64,000 nucleotides of DNA from an uncultured Gemmiger sp. (lineage in GTDB: Bacteria > Bacillota > Clostridia > Oscillospirales > Ruminococcaceae), in contig CASFJO010000001.1 in assembly GCA_949295035.1 (NCBI GenBank), positions 1-64,000 of the forward strand, given 5' to 3'. Within the stretch, counting starts at the first letter, position 1; each line of letters begins with the position of its first letter. Shown here in pieces: positions 1 to 7,168 of the stretch. A program made the translations under genes and the position numbers. Under the pieces are notes generated by a model. That model did no database searches. It was not told where the DNA came from and was given only the letters and a program-made list of their open reading frames with translations.

Positions 1-62
1 GCCACCATCGCCTTGATTTCTGGCAGCAGCACTTGAACATGTGTATATTTCCGCTTTTTCAT
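1..62 (-). CDS. IS3-type transposase OrfA, N-terminal fragment at window edge
   Basis: Only the first 20 or so codons are inside the window. The reverse strand reads MKKRKYTHVQVLLPEIKAM, which resembles the start of the small HTH subunit (OrfA) of IS3-family transposases of Firmicutes, where an M-x-K-R-K-Y-x-H start is common. The start codon is the CAT at 60-62. The rest lies to the left of the window, so family assignment rests on this short stretch alone. Immediately upstream is a strong hairpin, and then a truncated deformylase gene, as expected if an insertion element sits here. Confidence 0.5.
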   Translation of the reverse strand, partial: MKKRKYTHVQVLLPEIKAMV

Positions 63-65
63 AAC

Positions 66-108
66 AAGACCCCCTGATGTAGTCTATTTTCCTACATCAG
101 GGGGTCTT
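66..108. terminator. 17-bp perfect inverted repeat between the IS gene and the deformylase remnant
   Basis: Arms at 66-82 and 92-108 are perfectly complementary with a 9-base loop, and TT follows on the plus strand. On the minus strand it lies in the 5' leader of the transposase, where such hairpins commonly block read-in transcription or translation. On the plus strand it looks like a terminator. It could also belong to the end of the insertion element. Confidence 0.55.
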
Positions 109-110
109 TT

Positions 111-311
111 GTCACTGTCCGTTTTTACTGGATCGGTTCAGCCGAAGAGGGCTGCCTGTCCCTGACCGGCACCCGCAAGACAAAGCGCTGGAAGAGCATC
201 AAGGTGAAATACCAGGACGAACAGTTCCGCCAGCGGTTCAAGACCTGGGACGGCTGGTCCGCCCAGATCATCCAGCATGAGATCGACCACTGCGAGGGCA
301 TTTTGATCTGA
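111..311 (+). pseudogene. def: Peptide deformylase, C-terminal remnant
   Basis: The open frame reads ...FYWIGSAEEGCLSLTGTRK and ends ...QIIQHEIDHCEGILI. These are deformylase motif 2 (EGCLS, with the metal-binding Cys) and motif 3 (HEIDH, with the two metal His and catalytic Glu), so the metal site of the C-terminal half is complete. The N-terminal half, including motif 1 (GxGxAAxQ), is missing. The sequence starts right next to the hairpin and the insertion-element gene, so truncation by insertion is the simplest reading. The stop TGA at 309-311 contributes its A to the Shine-Dalgarno AGGAGGG of the next gene. The exact left end of the remnant cannot be set. Confidence 0.75.
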
Positions 312-323
312 GGAGGGACTACT

Positions 324-1040
324 ATATTTACGAACAAAGTTGCCGTCGTGACTGGCGGCGCCAAAGGCATCGGCAGAGCCATCGCCCAGGAGTTCCGCAA
401 AGCCGGGGCGGCGGTGTGCGTTATCGACCTGCTGCCGAATGACTATTTTGTGGGTGATGTATCCGACAGGGCGGTACTGGAGGAATTTGCCCGCAAGGTC
501 ATCGCGGAGCACGGCCATGTGGACTATCTCATCAACAACGCCCTTCCGCTGATGAAGGGCATCGACGCGTGCAGCTGGGAGGAGTTCAACTATGCCCTGC
601 GGGTGGGGGTGACCGCCCCCTTCTATCTGACCAAACTGTTCGCGCCCCATTTTGCGCCGGGGGCGGCGGTGGTGAACATCTCCTCCTCCCGGGACCGGAT
701 GAGCCAGCCCCAGACCGAGAGTTACACGGCGGCCAAGGGCGGCATCTCGGCCCTGACCCACGCCCTGGCGGTGAGCCTTGCGGGCAAGGTGCGGGTAAAC
801 AGCATCTCGCCCGGCTGGATCGAGACCGGCGATACGGTGTGGACCGGCCCGGACGCCGACCAGCAGCCCGCCGGGCGGGTGGGCGATCCGCTGGACATCG
901 CCAACATGGTGCTGTTCCTCTGCTCGGATAAGGCGGGCTTCATCACCGGCGAAAACATCTGCATTGACGGCGGCATGACCCGCCAGATGATCTACCACAA
1001 CGACTTCGGCTGGACATTTGAGGGAGGGGGCAACGCATGA
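324..1040 (+). CDS. Short-chain dehydrogenase/reductase with apparent ATA start
   Basis: Classical SDR of about 238 residues that would reduce or oxidise an unidentified alcohol/ketone with NAD(P). It shows the Rossmann TGGAKGIGR loop, the NNA strand, the catalytic Ser in NISSS, the Y-x-x-x-K pair in SYTAAK, and a C-terminal ITGENICIDGG. The first strand (KVAVVTGG) needs codons upstream of the first GTG (348). A strong AGGAGGG at 311-317 is spaced 6 bases from ATA at 324-326, exactly where an ATG should be. So the start appears mutated (ATG to ATA), or this base is a sequencing error. GTG 348 would remove part of the first beta strand and is 30 bases from the SD. Substrate unknown. Confidence 0.75.
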   Translation: MFTNKVAVVTGGAKGIGRAIAQEFRKAGAAVCVIDLLPNDYFVGDVSDRAVLEEFARKVIAEHGHVDYLINNALPLMKGIDACSWEEFNYALRVGVTAPFYLTKLFAPHFAPGAAVVNISSSRDRMSQPQTESYTAAKGGISALTHALAVSLAGKVRVNSISPGWIETGDTVWTGPDADQQPAGRVGDPLDIANMVLFLCSDKAGFITGENICIDGGMTRQMIYHNDFGWTFEGGGNA

Positions 1041-1195
1041 AAACAGCAATTTGCTATCTTTCCTGCCACCACAAGGTGGTTCAGGTCATGGCCGAGGCGG
1101 GCGGCGCAAAGGGCAGCGGCACGAAGACGCTGCGCCAGATCGCTCGGGAAAAAGGCTGCCCGGTGCATGGATCGCCGGGTGTGCGGGCAATTTGA
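1037..1195 (+). pseudogene. Short ORF, possible flavodoxin relic
   Basis: An ATG overlapping the SDR stop (ATGA) opens a 52-codon frame beginning MKTAICYLSCHHKVVQVM. This resembles the first strand and FMN phosphate loop of flavodoxins (Y-S-x-H-H-G-N-T-x-K-V-V) with the G-N-T lost. Further on, TLRQIAREKGCPV resembles the late helix/strand of the same family. Just past the stop a shifted frame reads CGQFETW, near the C-R-G-F-D-T-W/Y-G motif of flavodoxins. I read it as a flavodoxin-like gene shrunk by deletions and frameshifts, but similarity is weak and it may be an unrelated short ORF. Confidence 0.35.
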
Positions 1196-1252
1196 GACTT
1201 GGGTGGTACTATCCGCGCCCGCTTGTTTGCCCCCTTTGACCGCCACGTATAC

Positions 1253-1296
1253 AAAAGCCCGCGGAGTCAGTGTTCAAAAGGCTCCTCGGGCTTTTT
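1253..1296 (+). terminator. Rho-independent terminator
   Basis: Arms of 14 bases with one mismatch (AAAAGCCCGCGGAG paired with CTCCTCGGGCTTTT), followed by a T run. It is A-rich on the left as well, so it can serve both the SDR side (+) and the ferredoxin remnant (-). Confidence 0.75.
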
Positions 1297-1422
1297 GCTT
1301 TGCGGTTTCTTTTGTGCGGAAGTGACGGCGAATGGCTTAAAAAGCGGCTTGAAACCTCGTTGTAAATCGTTCCCTTTTGTTGTGAGAACGCCCGGCCCGC
1401 TGCTATGGGAAGCAGTATCCGT

Positions 1423-2171
1423 TCAAAGATACAGTTCGCATTCCCTGCGCTCAGAGCATACCTTTTTCAGCGCGACACCCACGGCCGTCAACATAACGGG
1501 TTTGGCTTTGCGGGCGCTGTGGGGGCACACCGAGACACAGCGCATGCAGGAGATGCAGGCGTTTTTATCCACCTTTTTTACATTGGCCGGATCTATGGCC
1601 TGCACGGGGCACTCCTTTGCGCACGCGCCGCACCGGACGCAGTCTTTGGTGGGTTTGGGCACAAGTCCCGCGGCGCCCGCCTTTTTGTAGGGGCGGTTTC
1701 CGGGAACGCAGGGCTCAGACAGGTCGTTCCTGTCCAGTTTTCCCGGATGCGGCCGGCAAAATCAGCCAGGCTGGCCGCGTCCTGCTCGTCCGGGCGGCCG
1801 GCGGCAAACTGCCGGGCAATGGAATGTTCCGCCACCGCGGCCACGGCGGCTACCACGCGGAAGCCGGCCTGCTTGGCCGTGTCGAACAGTTCCGCCAGCG
1901 TGTCCTCATAGACCCGGTCTCCCGGCCCAAAGCCGGTGACCCGGCTGCCTACCCGCTCCACCACGCCCGAGCACTCGTTGCCCAGTGTCACGGGCATGGA
2001 ATAGTTCTGGATAAGCTTTACTTCTCCTCGCAGGATCAGCAGCTCCAGCGGATTGACCGCCGCAGCCTTTACCCGGATCAGGACATCCCGGTCCCCGGGC
2101 TCCGGCGTGGGGATCTGCCGCAGAATGGTGTGTATCTCTTTGGAATACTTCTCGATCTGAACCGCTTTCAT
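1423..2171 (-). pseudogene. Chimera: quinone-reductase N-terminus joined to flavodoxin/2x[4Fe-4S] ferredoxin, frameshifted
   Basis: From ATG 2171 (SD GGAGGA upstream) the first 85 or so residues are the GroES-like domain of an MDR zinc-type NADPH:quinone reductase (MKAVQIEKY..., NPLELLILRGE, LGNECSGVVERVG, GPGDRVY). Near 1910 the frame passes without interruption into EDTLAELFDTAK...VAAVAEHSIARQFAAGRPD, which belongs to the flavodoxin-ferredoxin (EFR1-like) family. A one-base deletion in a T run (1738-1741; gaaaac where gaaaaac is needed) then breaks the frame. The other frame continues to VPKPTKDCVRCGACAKECP and CISCMRCVSVCP, two [4Fe-4S] motifs, ending at 1423. So two unrelated genes were fused by deletion and the second is also frameshifted. 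Function is probably lost, although a short ferredoxin could still be made. Confidence 0.7.
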
Positions 2172-2212
2172 AATCTGGATATCCTCCGCTTGGCCCGCTG
2201 CTGTGCGCCGCT

Positions 2213-2242
2213 CTTGCAATCGGCACACGGGCGTTGTATAAT
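2213..2242 (+). promoter_or_regulatory. Promoter for the Rrf2 regulator
   Basis: TTGCAA (2213-2218), 18 bases, TATAAT (2237-2242). The start of transcription would fall inside the left palindrome (2246-2268), suggesting autoregulation. Confidence 0.45.
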
Positions 2243-2245
2243 TTT

Positions 2246-2268
2246 GTTGTAACTTTTTTAATTACATC
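2246..2268. promoter_or_regulatory. Putative Rrf2 operator, left copy
   Basis: Half sites GTTGTAAC and ATTACATC separated by 7 bases. It matches the right copy in architecture (8-7-8) and in the TGTAAC/TTACAT core. Its centre is 45 bp from the centre of the right copy. Confidence 0.5.
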
Positions 2269-2274
2269 TTCGCC

Positions 2275-2303
2275 AGTTTACCACGCATTTGATGTAACGT
2301 CAA
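2275..2303 (-). promoter_or_regulatory. Promoter for the quinone-reductase chimera
   Basis: On the minus strand TTGACG (2298-2303), 17 bases, then TAAACT (2275-2280). The -35 hexamer overlaps the spacer of the palindrome at 2291-2313, so a repressor bound there would block it. Confidence 0.55.
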
Positions 2304-2313
2304 TAGTTACATC
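2291..2313. promoter_or_regulatory. Putative Rrf2 operator, right copy
   Basis: Perfect palindrome GATGTAAC-N7-GTTACATC. Its spacer contains the -35 hexamer of the minus-strand promoter. It lies 28 bases before the Rrf2-type regulator gene. Confidence 0.6.
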
Positions 2314-2340
2314 AAAACTTTTTGATGGAGAGGGCTTCCT

Positions 2341-2778
2341 ATGCAGATCAGCATGAAATGTTCCGTTGCGGTGCATTGCCTCATCTTTATCCACGAGGCC
2401 GACGGCATTGCCAAGGTGACCAGCGACCTTCTGGCGCAGAGCACGGGATGCAACCCGGTGGTCATCCGCAACATCCTCAGCGCCCTGAAAAAGGCGGGCA
2501 TCATCGAGGTCTCCCGCGGCACCGGCGGCGCAAAGCTTCTGGCGGACCCCCGGCAGATCACCCTGTTCCAGATCTACTCCGCCCTGGAGCCGGACGGTCT
2601 GCACGCCCTGATCGGCATCCACAACTGTGAAAATCGCCCCTGCCCGGTGGCGCAGAACATCCGCCGGGTGCTGAAAACTCCCTATCACAAGATCGAGGAT
2701 GCTATCCGCAAAACCATGGAAGAGATCACCCTGCAAGCCATGCTGGACGATTTTCACGCGCAAAATGCCGAACGCTAA
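2341..2778 (+). CDS. Rrf2-family transcriptional regulator
   Basis: 145-residue protein beginning MQISMKCSVAVHCL with the Rrf2 winged-helix: a helix pair around TSDLLAQSTGCNPVVIRNILSALKKAGII, then the wing SRGTGGAKL. It carries Cys in HNCENRPCPV, but not the full three-Cys Fe-S cluster arrangement of IscR/NsrR, so it may be a cluster-free Rrf2 protein such as those that control thiol or quinone stress oxidoreductases. SD GGAGAGG precedes ATG 2341. It is divergent from the quinone-reductase chimera, and the intergenic region has two matching palindromes that probably form its binding sites. The original target, the oxidoreductase, is now broken, so it may be an orphan regulator here. Confidence 0.85.
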   Translation: MQISMKCSVAVHCLIFIHEADGIAKVTSDLLAQSTGCNPVVIRNILSALKKAGIIEVSRGTGGAKLLADPRQITLFQIYSALEPDGLHALIGIHNCENRPCPVAQNIRRVLKTPYHKIEDAIRKTMEEITLQAMLDDFHAQNAER

Positions 2779-2951
2779 GGCAAAACAGCCCCGGCCGCGC
2801 GGAGCCGGGGTATTTCCAAAACTTGTCTGTTCCGGTCAAGCAGGCGGTTCACCGCCCTGTTCTTCCAACAAGAGGGGCGCCACCCCGGTTCAGGCCGGGG
2901 CCCTTCTGGAGGAAAGCGTTTTTGTCCCTTATAACAATCTTTTCCCCAGGC

Positions 2952-2994
2952 AAAAAGCCCGCGGAGCCGTTTGGTATGGCTCTGCGGGCTTTTT
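2952..2994. terminator. Bidirectional terminator between Rrf2 gene and eda operon
   Basis: AAAAAGCCCGCGGAGCC pairs with GGCTCTGCGGGCTTTTT with one G-T wobble. T runs occur on both strands. The rest of the 2779-3032 gap holds a weaker GC hairpin (ccccggc...gccgggg near 2790-2815) directly after the Rrf2 gene and no credible gene. Confidence 0.85.
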
Positions 2995-3032
2995 CAATTT
3001 CTTATGTATAAAGCTTGTCGTCTGCAGCGGCC

Positions 3033-3680
3033 TCAGCCGTTGCCTCGCACTTCCTTGACGATCTCCACGCTTTTTTGGCACAGATCGGTGATCTCGGGCC
3101 ATTTCTGGTTGTCGATCAGATCGGTGGTGACCATGTAGGAACCGCCGCAGGCGCAGATCGTGGGGCAGGAGAGGTACTCCTTCAGGTTTTTCAGGGAGAT
3201 ACCGCCGGTGGGCATGATCTTGAACATGGCAAAAGGCGCCGCCATGGCCTTGATCTTGGCCAGCCCGCCGGACTGTTCCGCCGGAAAGAACTTGAGCACT
3301 TCCAGGCCCAGCTTGAAGGCGGTGTGGTAGTCGGTGGGGGTGGTGCAGCCGGGGTAGACCGGCACGCCCTTCTGCTGGCAGTAGACCACGATATCCGGGT
3401 CAAGGCCGGGGCATACGGTGAACTGGGCGCCGGCCTCCAGCGCCTGGTCCACCTGGGCGGTGGTAAGCACTGTGCCCGCCCCCACCAGCATGTCGGGCTG
3501 CGCCTCGCGCATGAGGCGGATGGCGGTGGCGGCACCGGCCGCGCGGAAGGTCACCTCCGCCACCGGCAGCCCTCCCTCGCACAAGGCCGCGGCCAGCGCC
3601 GCCGCGTCCCGCTCGGGATGATTCAGCTTGATGACCGGCACCACGCCGATCCGGGAAATACGCTGGGAAATGGCATCCAT
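3033..3680 (-). CDS. eda: KDPG/KHG aldolase
   Basis: 215 residues, normal for 2-keto-3-deoxy-6-phosphogluconate aldolase, which splits KDPG to pyruvate and glyceraldehyde-3-phosphate. The TIM-barrel motifs are intact: catalytic Glu in AEVTFR (about residue 42), GAGTV (67-71), CPGLDPD (90-96), and the Schiff-base Lys in EVLKFFPAE (about residue 130), then PTGGIS. It is the last gene of the glucuronate operon read leftwards (uxaC-uxuA-SDR-eda) and starts 20 bases after the SDR gene behind AAAGGAGCGG. The KDG kinase needed between the SDR/UxuA steps and Eda is not encoded next to it. Confidence 0.95.
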   Translation of the reverse strand: MDAISQRISRIGVVPVIKLNHPERDAAALAAALCEGGLPVAEVTFRAAGAATAIRLMREAQPDMLVGAGTVLTTAQVDQALEAGAQFTVCPGLDPDIVVYCQQKGVPVYPGCTTPTDYHTAFKLGLEVLKFFPAEQSGGLAKIKAMAAPFAMFKIMPTGGISLKNLKEYLSCPTICACGGSYMVTTDLIDNQKWPEITDLCQKSVEIVKEVRGNG

Positions 3681-3700
3681 CCGTACCGCTCCTTTCCTTG

Positions 3701-4555
3701 TTATACGCCGGAATAGGCGGAGAAACCACCGTCAATGGGGATGCACACACCTGTAATAAAGCTGGCCGCCTCGTTGTTCAGCAGGAAGAGCACCGCGCCC
3801 GCCAGTTCCTTGTCGGTGTCGCCAAAGCGGCCCATGGGGGTGGCGGCCAGGATCTTTCCGGTACGGGCAGTGGGGGTCCCGTCCTCGTTGAACAGCAGTT
3901 TTTGGTTCTGTTTGGTGGAGAAAAAGCCGGGGGCAATGGCGTTCACGCGGATCCCCACCTTGCTGAAGTGCACCGCCAGCCACTGGGTAAAGTTGCTCAC
4001 AGCGGCCTTGGCGCCGGAGTAAGCGGGGATCTTGGTCAGCGGGGTGTAAGCGTTCATGGAGGAGATGTTCAGGATGTTGCAGCCATCGCGCCCCACCATC
4101 TGGCGGGCAAAAGCCTGGGTAGGCAGCAGGGTGCCGATGAAGTTCAGGTTAAAGACAAATTCCACGCCGCTGGTCTCCAGGTCAAAGAAACTCTTGGTGT
4201 CGCCGTCGATATCGCCCACCTCAAAGTACTCCTTGTCGGTGGTGGCGCGGGGATTGTTGCCGCCGGCGCCGTTGATGAGGATGTCACAGGGGCCGAGATC
4301 GGCCGCCACCGCGTCGGCCACGGCATAGCAGTTCTCCTTATCCAGCACGTTGCACTTGTAGGCCCTGACCACACCGCCCTCGGCGGCGATCTCGCCGGCA
4401 AATTTGGCAGCCGACTCCTCGTTCAGGTCCAGCAGGGCCACCTTGGCGCCGGCGCGGGCCAGCACCTTGGCAAAAGCGGAGCAGAGCACCCCGCCCGCGC
4501 CGGTAACGACCGCTACCTTGCCGGTCAGATCGGTATTCAGCACATTCTTTTCCAT
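3701..4555 (-). CDS. SDR-family D-mannonate (fructuronate) oxidoreductase
   Basis: 284-residue SDR with TGAGGVLCSAFA at the NAD(P) loop (about 18-29), NGAGGNNPR, catalytic Ser in NISSMNAY and the Y-x-x-x-K of AYSGAKAA. It sits between uxuA and eda in a glucuronate operon, so it most likely reduces D-fructuronate to D-mannonate, the step done by the unrelated long-chain enzyme UxuB in E. coli. Homologues of this SDR type beside uxuA are common in Firmicutes. The insertion around GDIDGDTKSFFDLE is typical of this subgroup rather than of FabG. Function is inferred mainly from context. Start ATG 4555 follows GGAGGGATAAACCG. Confidence 0.85.
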   Translation of the reverse strand: MEKNVLNTDLTGKVAVVTGAGGVLCSAFAKVLARAGAKVALLDLNEESAAKFAGEIAAEGGVVRAYKCNVLDKENCYAVADAVAADLGPCDILINGAGGNNPRATTDKEYFEVGDIDGDTKSFFDLETSGVEFVFNLNFIGTLLPTQAFARQMVGRDGCNILNISSMNAYTPLTKIPAYSGAKAAVSNFTQWLAVHFSKVGIRVNAIAPGFFSTKQNQKLLFNEDGTPTARTGKILAATPMGRFGDTDKELAGAVLFLLNNEAASFITGVCIPIDGGFSAYSGV

Positions 4556-4571
4556 CGGTTTATCCCTCCGT

Positions 4572-5621
4572 TTATTTTTTCAGAGCCTTTTGCCAGGCTT
4601 CAAACAATCCGTTGATATAGGCCGCGCCCAGAGCGCGATCGTACAGCCCGTAGCCGGGCTTGCCCGTTTCGCCCCAGATCATGCGGCCATGGTCGGGTCG
4701 GACGTAGCCGTCAAAGCCGTTCTCCACCAGCGCGCGGACGATCTCGCTGATATCCAGGCTGCCGCAGGAAGAGAGATGCGCCCGCTCTTCAAACGAACCG
4801 TCCTCCAGGATCTTTACGTTGCGGATGTGCATAAAGGCGATGCGATCCATCGCCGCATACCTGCGCACCATGGCAACCACGTCGTTGCTGGCCGCGCATC
4901 CCAGGCTGCCGGTGCACAGGCACAGGCAGTTGGCGGGGCTGTCCACCAGTTTCAGAAAACGGTCCAGATTCTCCTCGCAGGTGATGATGCGGGGCAGGCC
5001 GAAGATGGGATACGGGGGATCATCCGGATGGATGGCCATTTTCACGCCGCACTCCTCGGCCACGGGAATGACCTTCTTGAGAAAACGCTCCAGGTTGGTC
5101 CACAGGCCCTCCTCGCCCAGCTCGCCGTAGGCGGCGATCAACTCGCGCACCTCCTTCTGGGTATAGCTGGAATCCCAGCCGGGGAGATGGATGTCATCCT
5201 TCAACGGATCGAGCCCCTTCATCTGCTCCCAGTACATCACCAGGCTGGTGGAGCCGTCGTCGGCCTTTTTATCCAGCTGGGTGCGGGTCCAGTCAAACAC
5301 CGGCATGAAGTTATAGGTCACGCACTTCACACCATACTCCGCGCAGCGCCGGATGTTCTCGCAATAGACCTCCAGCAGCTGGTCCAGGTTGCCGCGGCCC
5401 AGCTTGATGTCCTCATGCACAGGGATGGATTCCACCACATCGAATACAAGGCCGTTGGCGTCGCAGTCCGCCTTGAGGGCGGCCAGGCTCTCCCGGGGCC
5501 ATACCTCGCCGGGCTTCACGTCGTAGACCGCGGTCACAACGCTGCGCATACCGGGGATCTGGCGAATGTACTCCAGGGGAATGGCGTCCCCGCGTCCGTA
5601 CCATCGGAAAGACAGCTTCAT
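4572..5621 (-). CDS. uxuA: Mannonate dehydratase
   Basis: 349 residues, the family size. It dehydrates D-mannonate to 2-keto-3-deoxygluconate. The N-terminus [24 protein letters not shown] is typical of the UxuA xylose-isomerase-like barrel. Metal and substrate residues are in [23 protein letters not shown] and the C-terminal [11 protein letters not shown]. The gene lies 16 bases upstream of the SDR and 18 downstream of uxaC, in one operon. Start ATG 5621 has AAGCGAGGAAACGCAA upstream. Confidence 0.96.
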   Translation of the reverse strand: MKLSFRWYGRGDAIPLEYIRQIPGMRSVVTAVYDVKPGEVWPRESLAALKADCDANGLVFDVVESIPVHEDIKLGRGNLDQLLEVYCENIRRCAEYGVKCVTYNFMPVFDWTRTQLDKKADDGSTSLVMYWEQMKGLDPLKDDIHLPGWDSSYTQKEVRELIAAYGELGEEGLWTNLERFLKKVIPVAEECGVKMAIHPDDPPYPIFGLPRIITCEENLDRFLKLVDSPANCLCLCTGSLGCAASNDVVAMVRRYAAMDRIAFMHIRNVKILEDGSFEERAHLSSCGSLDISEIVRALVENGFDGYVRPDHGRMIWGETGKPGYGLYDRALGAAYINGLFEAWQKALKK

Positions 5622-5639
5622 TTGCGTTTCCTCGCTTTC

Positions 5640-7046
5640 TTAAAGATCAAAGTATCGCCTGGCGTTGTTGCAGCAGATATCCTGCACCAGAGCGCCCAGA
5701 GTTTCCATATCCGCCGGATACTCGCCGTTTTCCACCCACCGGCCGATGAGGCTGCACAGGATACGGCGGAAGTACTCATGGCGGGCGTAACTCAAAAAGC
5801 TGCGGCTGTCGGTGAGCATACCGATAAAGTTGCCCAGCACGCTCAAATTGGCCAGGCTGGTGAGCTGCTCGGTCATGCCGGCCTTGTGGTCGTTGAACCA
5901 CCAGGCGCTGCCGTGCTGGATCTTGCCGGGGATCCCGGCGCTCTGAAACGCGCCCAGCAGGGTGTCGATCCAGGCGTTATCCGCCGGATTCAGGCTGTAG
6001 AGCACCGTTTTGGGCAGGCTGCTCTCCGCATCCAGCGCGTCCATCAGCCGATAGGCGGCGGCGCAGCTGTCGGTAACGGCGATGCAGTCGAACCCGGTAT
6101 CCGGCCCGAGCGCCGCCAGCATGCGGCTGTTGGGATTGCGCATACAGCTGAAATGCAGCTGCATCACCCAGCCGCGGCGGGCATACTCCCGGGCGCAGTG
6201 CAAAAGCAGCGCGGTCTGGTACCCCTCGACCTCATCCCGCGTCAGCGGCTGCCCGGCCAGCGCCTTTTGCAGCGCGGCGGTAGCGGCCTTGCCGCTGACC
6301 GGATGGAACATCACATAGTCCAGGCCGTGGTCCGCCGAGCGGCAGCCGCGGGCGTCGAAGTATTCAATGCGCTCGCTCAAAGCGGCGCACACATCCTCCA
6401 CCGTGGCAACAGGCCGGCCGGCGGCCTCCCCGAGCCGTTTGATATAGGCGGCAAATCCCGCTTTGTGCAGGTTCACCGCCGGGTCGGGCCGGAAGCTGGG
6501 GCACACCCGGACCGGGAAACCGCCGTCCGCCGCCAGCTTTTCGTGCCACCGCAAATCGCTGCAGGGGTCGTCGGTGGTGCCCACCATGGCTACATTGCTG
6601 CCAAGGATAAGGCCCCGGGCGCTCATGGCGGGATCGTTTTGCAGCTTTTCGTTGCACAGCCGCCAGACTTCCTCGGCGGTGTTGCCGTTCAGCACGCCGG
6701 TATAGCCGAAATAGTTCTTCAGCTCCAGATGGCACCAGTGGTACATGGGGTTGCCGATGGCCCTGGGCAGCGATTCGGCAAATTTCTGAAACTTTTCCCG
6801 ATCGGGCGCATCGCCGGTGATGTACCGTTCCTCCACGCCGTTGGAGCGCATGAGGCGCCATTTGTAGTGGTCGCCCCCCAGCCAGATCTGGGCGATGTTG
6901 TCAAAACGCCGGTCCTCAAAGATCTCCCGGGGGTCGATGTGGCAGTGGTAGTCAATGATGGGGGCCTTCTCAGCCCACCCGTGATACAGCGTCCGGGCCG
7001 CTTCGGTGTCCAACAGAAAATCGGGATGCGCGATCGCGTTTTTCAT
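5640..7046 (-). CDS. uxaC: Glucuronate isomerase
   Basis: 468 residues, the expected length. It converts D-glucuronate to D-fructuronate (or galacturonate to tagaturonate). It shows the amidohydrolase-like metal motif IIDYHCHIDPREI near residues 30-42, then NPMYHWCHLEL, RPDPAVN and LHFSCMRNPN characteristic of UxaC. It is first in the operon and begins behind CAGGAGGCGGCAAG. It faces the AraC-type regulator across a 120-base gap. No uronate transporter or uronidase is adjacent. Confidence 0.96.
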   Translation of the reverse strand: MKNAIAHPDFLLDTEAARTLYHGWAEKAPIIDYHCHIDPREIFEDRRFDNIAQIWLGGDHYKWRLMRSNGVEERYITGDAPDREKFQKFAESLPRAIGNPMYHWCHLELKNYFGYTGVLNGNTAEEVWRLCNEKLQNDPAMSARGLILGSNVAMVGTTDDPCSDLRWHEKLAADGGFPVRVCPSFRPDPAVNLHKAGFAAYIKRLGEAAGRPVATVEDVCAALSERIEYFDARGCRSADHGLDYVMFHPVSGKAATAALQKALAGQPLTRDEVEGYQTALLLHCAREYARRGWVMQLHFSCMRNPNSRMLAALGPDTGFDCIAVTDSCAAAYRLMDALDAESSLPKTVLYSLNPADNAWIDTLLGAFQSAGIPGKIQHGSAWWFNDHKAGMTEQLTSLANLSVLGNFIGMLTDSRSFLSYARHEYFRRILCSLIGRWVENGEYPADMETLGALVQDICCNNARRYFDL

Positions 7047-7116
7047 CTTGCCGCCTCCTGTGTGTTACTGTATTCAGCATACCACGATTTTTACAAGGCA
7101 GAATTGCACGGATTGT

Positions 7117-7145
7117 TTGACACATTGTAATTCTTGCTATAAGAT
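7117..7145 (+). promoter_or_regulatory. Promoter of the AraC-type regulator
   Basis: TTGACA (7117-7122), 17 bases, TAAGAT (7140-7145), ending about 24 bases before the ATG at 7169. The uxaC promoter must lie in the same gap on the other strand but is not clear-cut. Confidence 0.6.
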
Positions 7146-7168
7146 AGGTGTAGAGGCAGGTGGAGCGA

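Noticed and set aside
2823..3011. Short plus-strand frame between the Rrf2 gene and eda
   Set aside because: No Shine-Dalgarno, it runs through a terminator and has no similarity to anything I know.
4404..7130. Open frame of 908 codons on the plus strand opposite uxuA and uxaC
   Set aside because: It lies fully antisense to well-recognised enzymes, has Gly/Ala/Arg/His-rich composition and no family motif. Such frames arise from GC-rich third positions.
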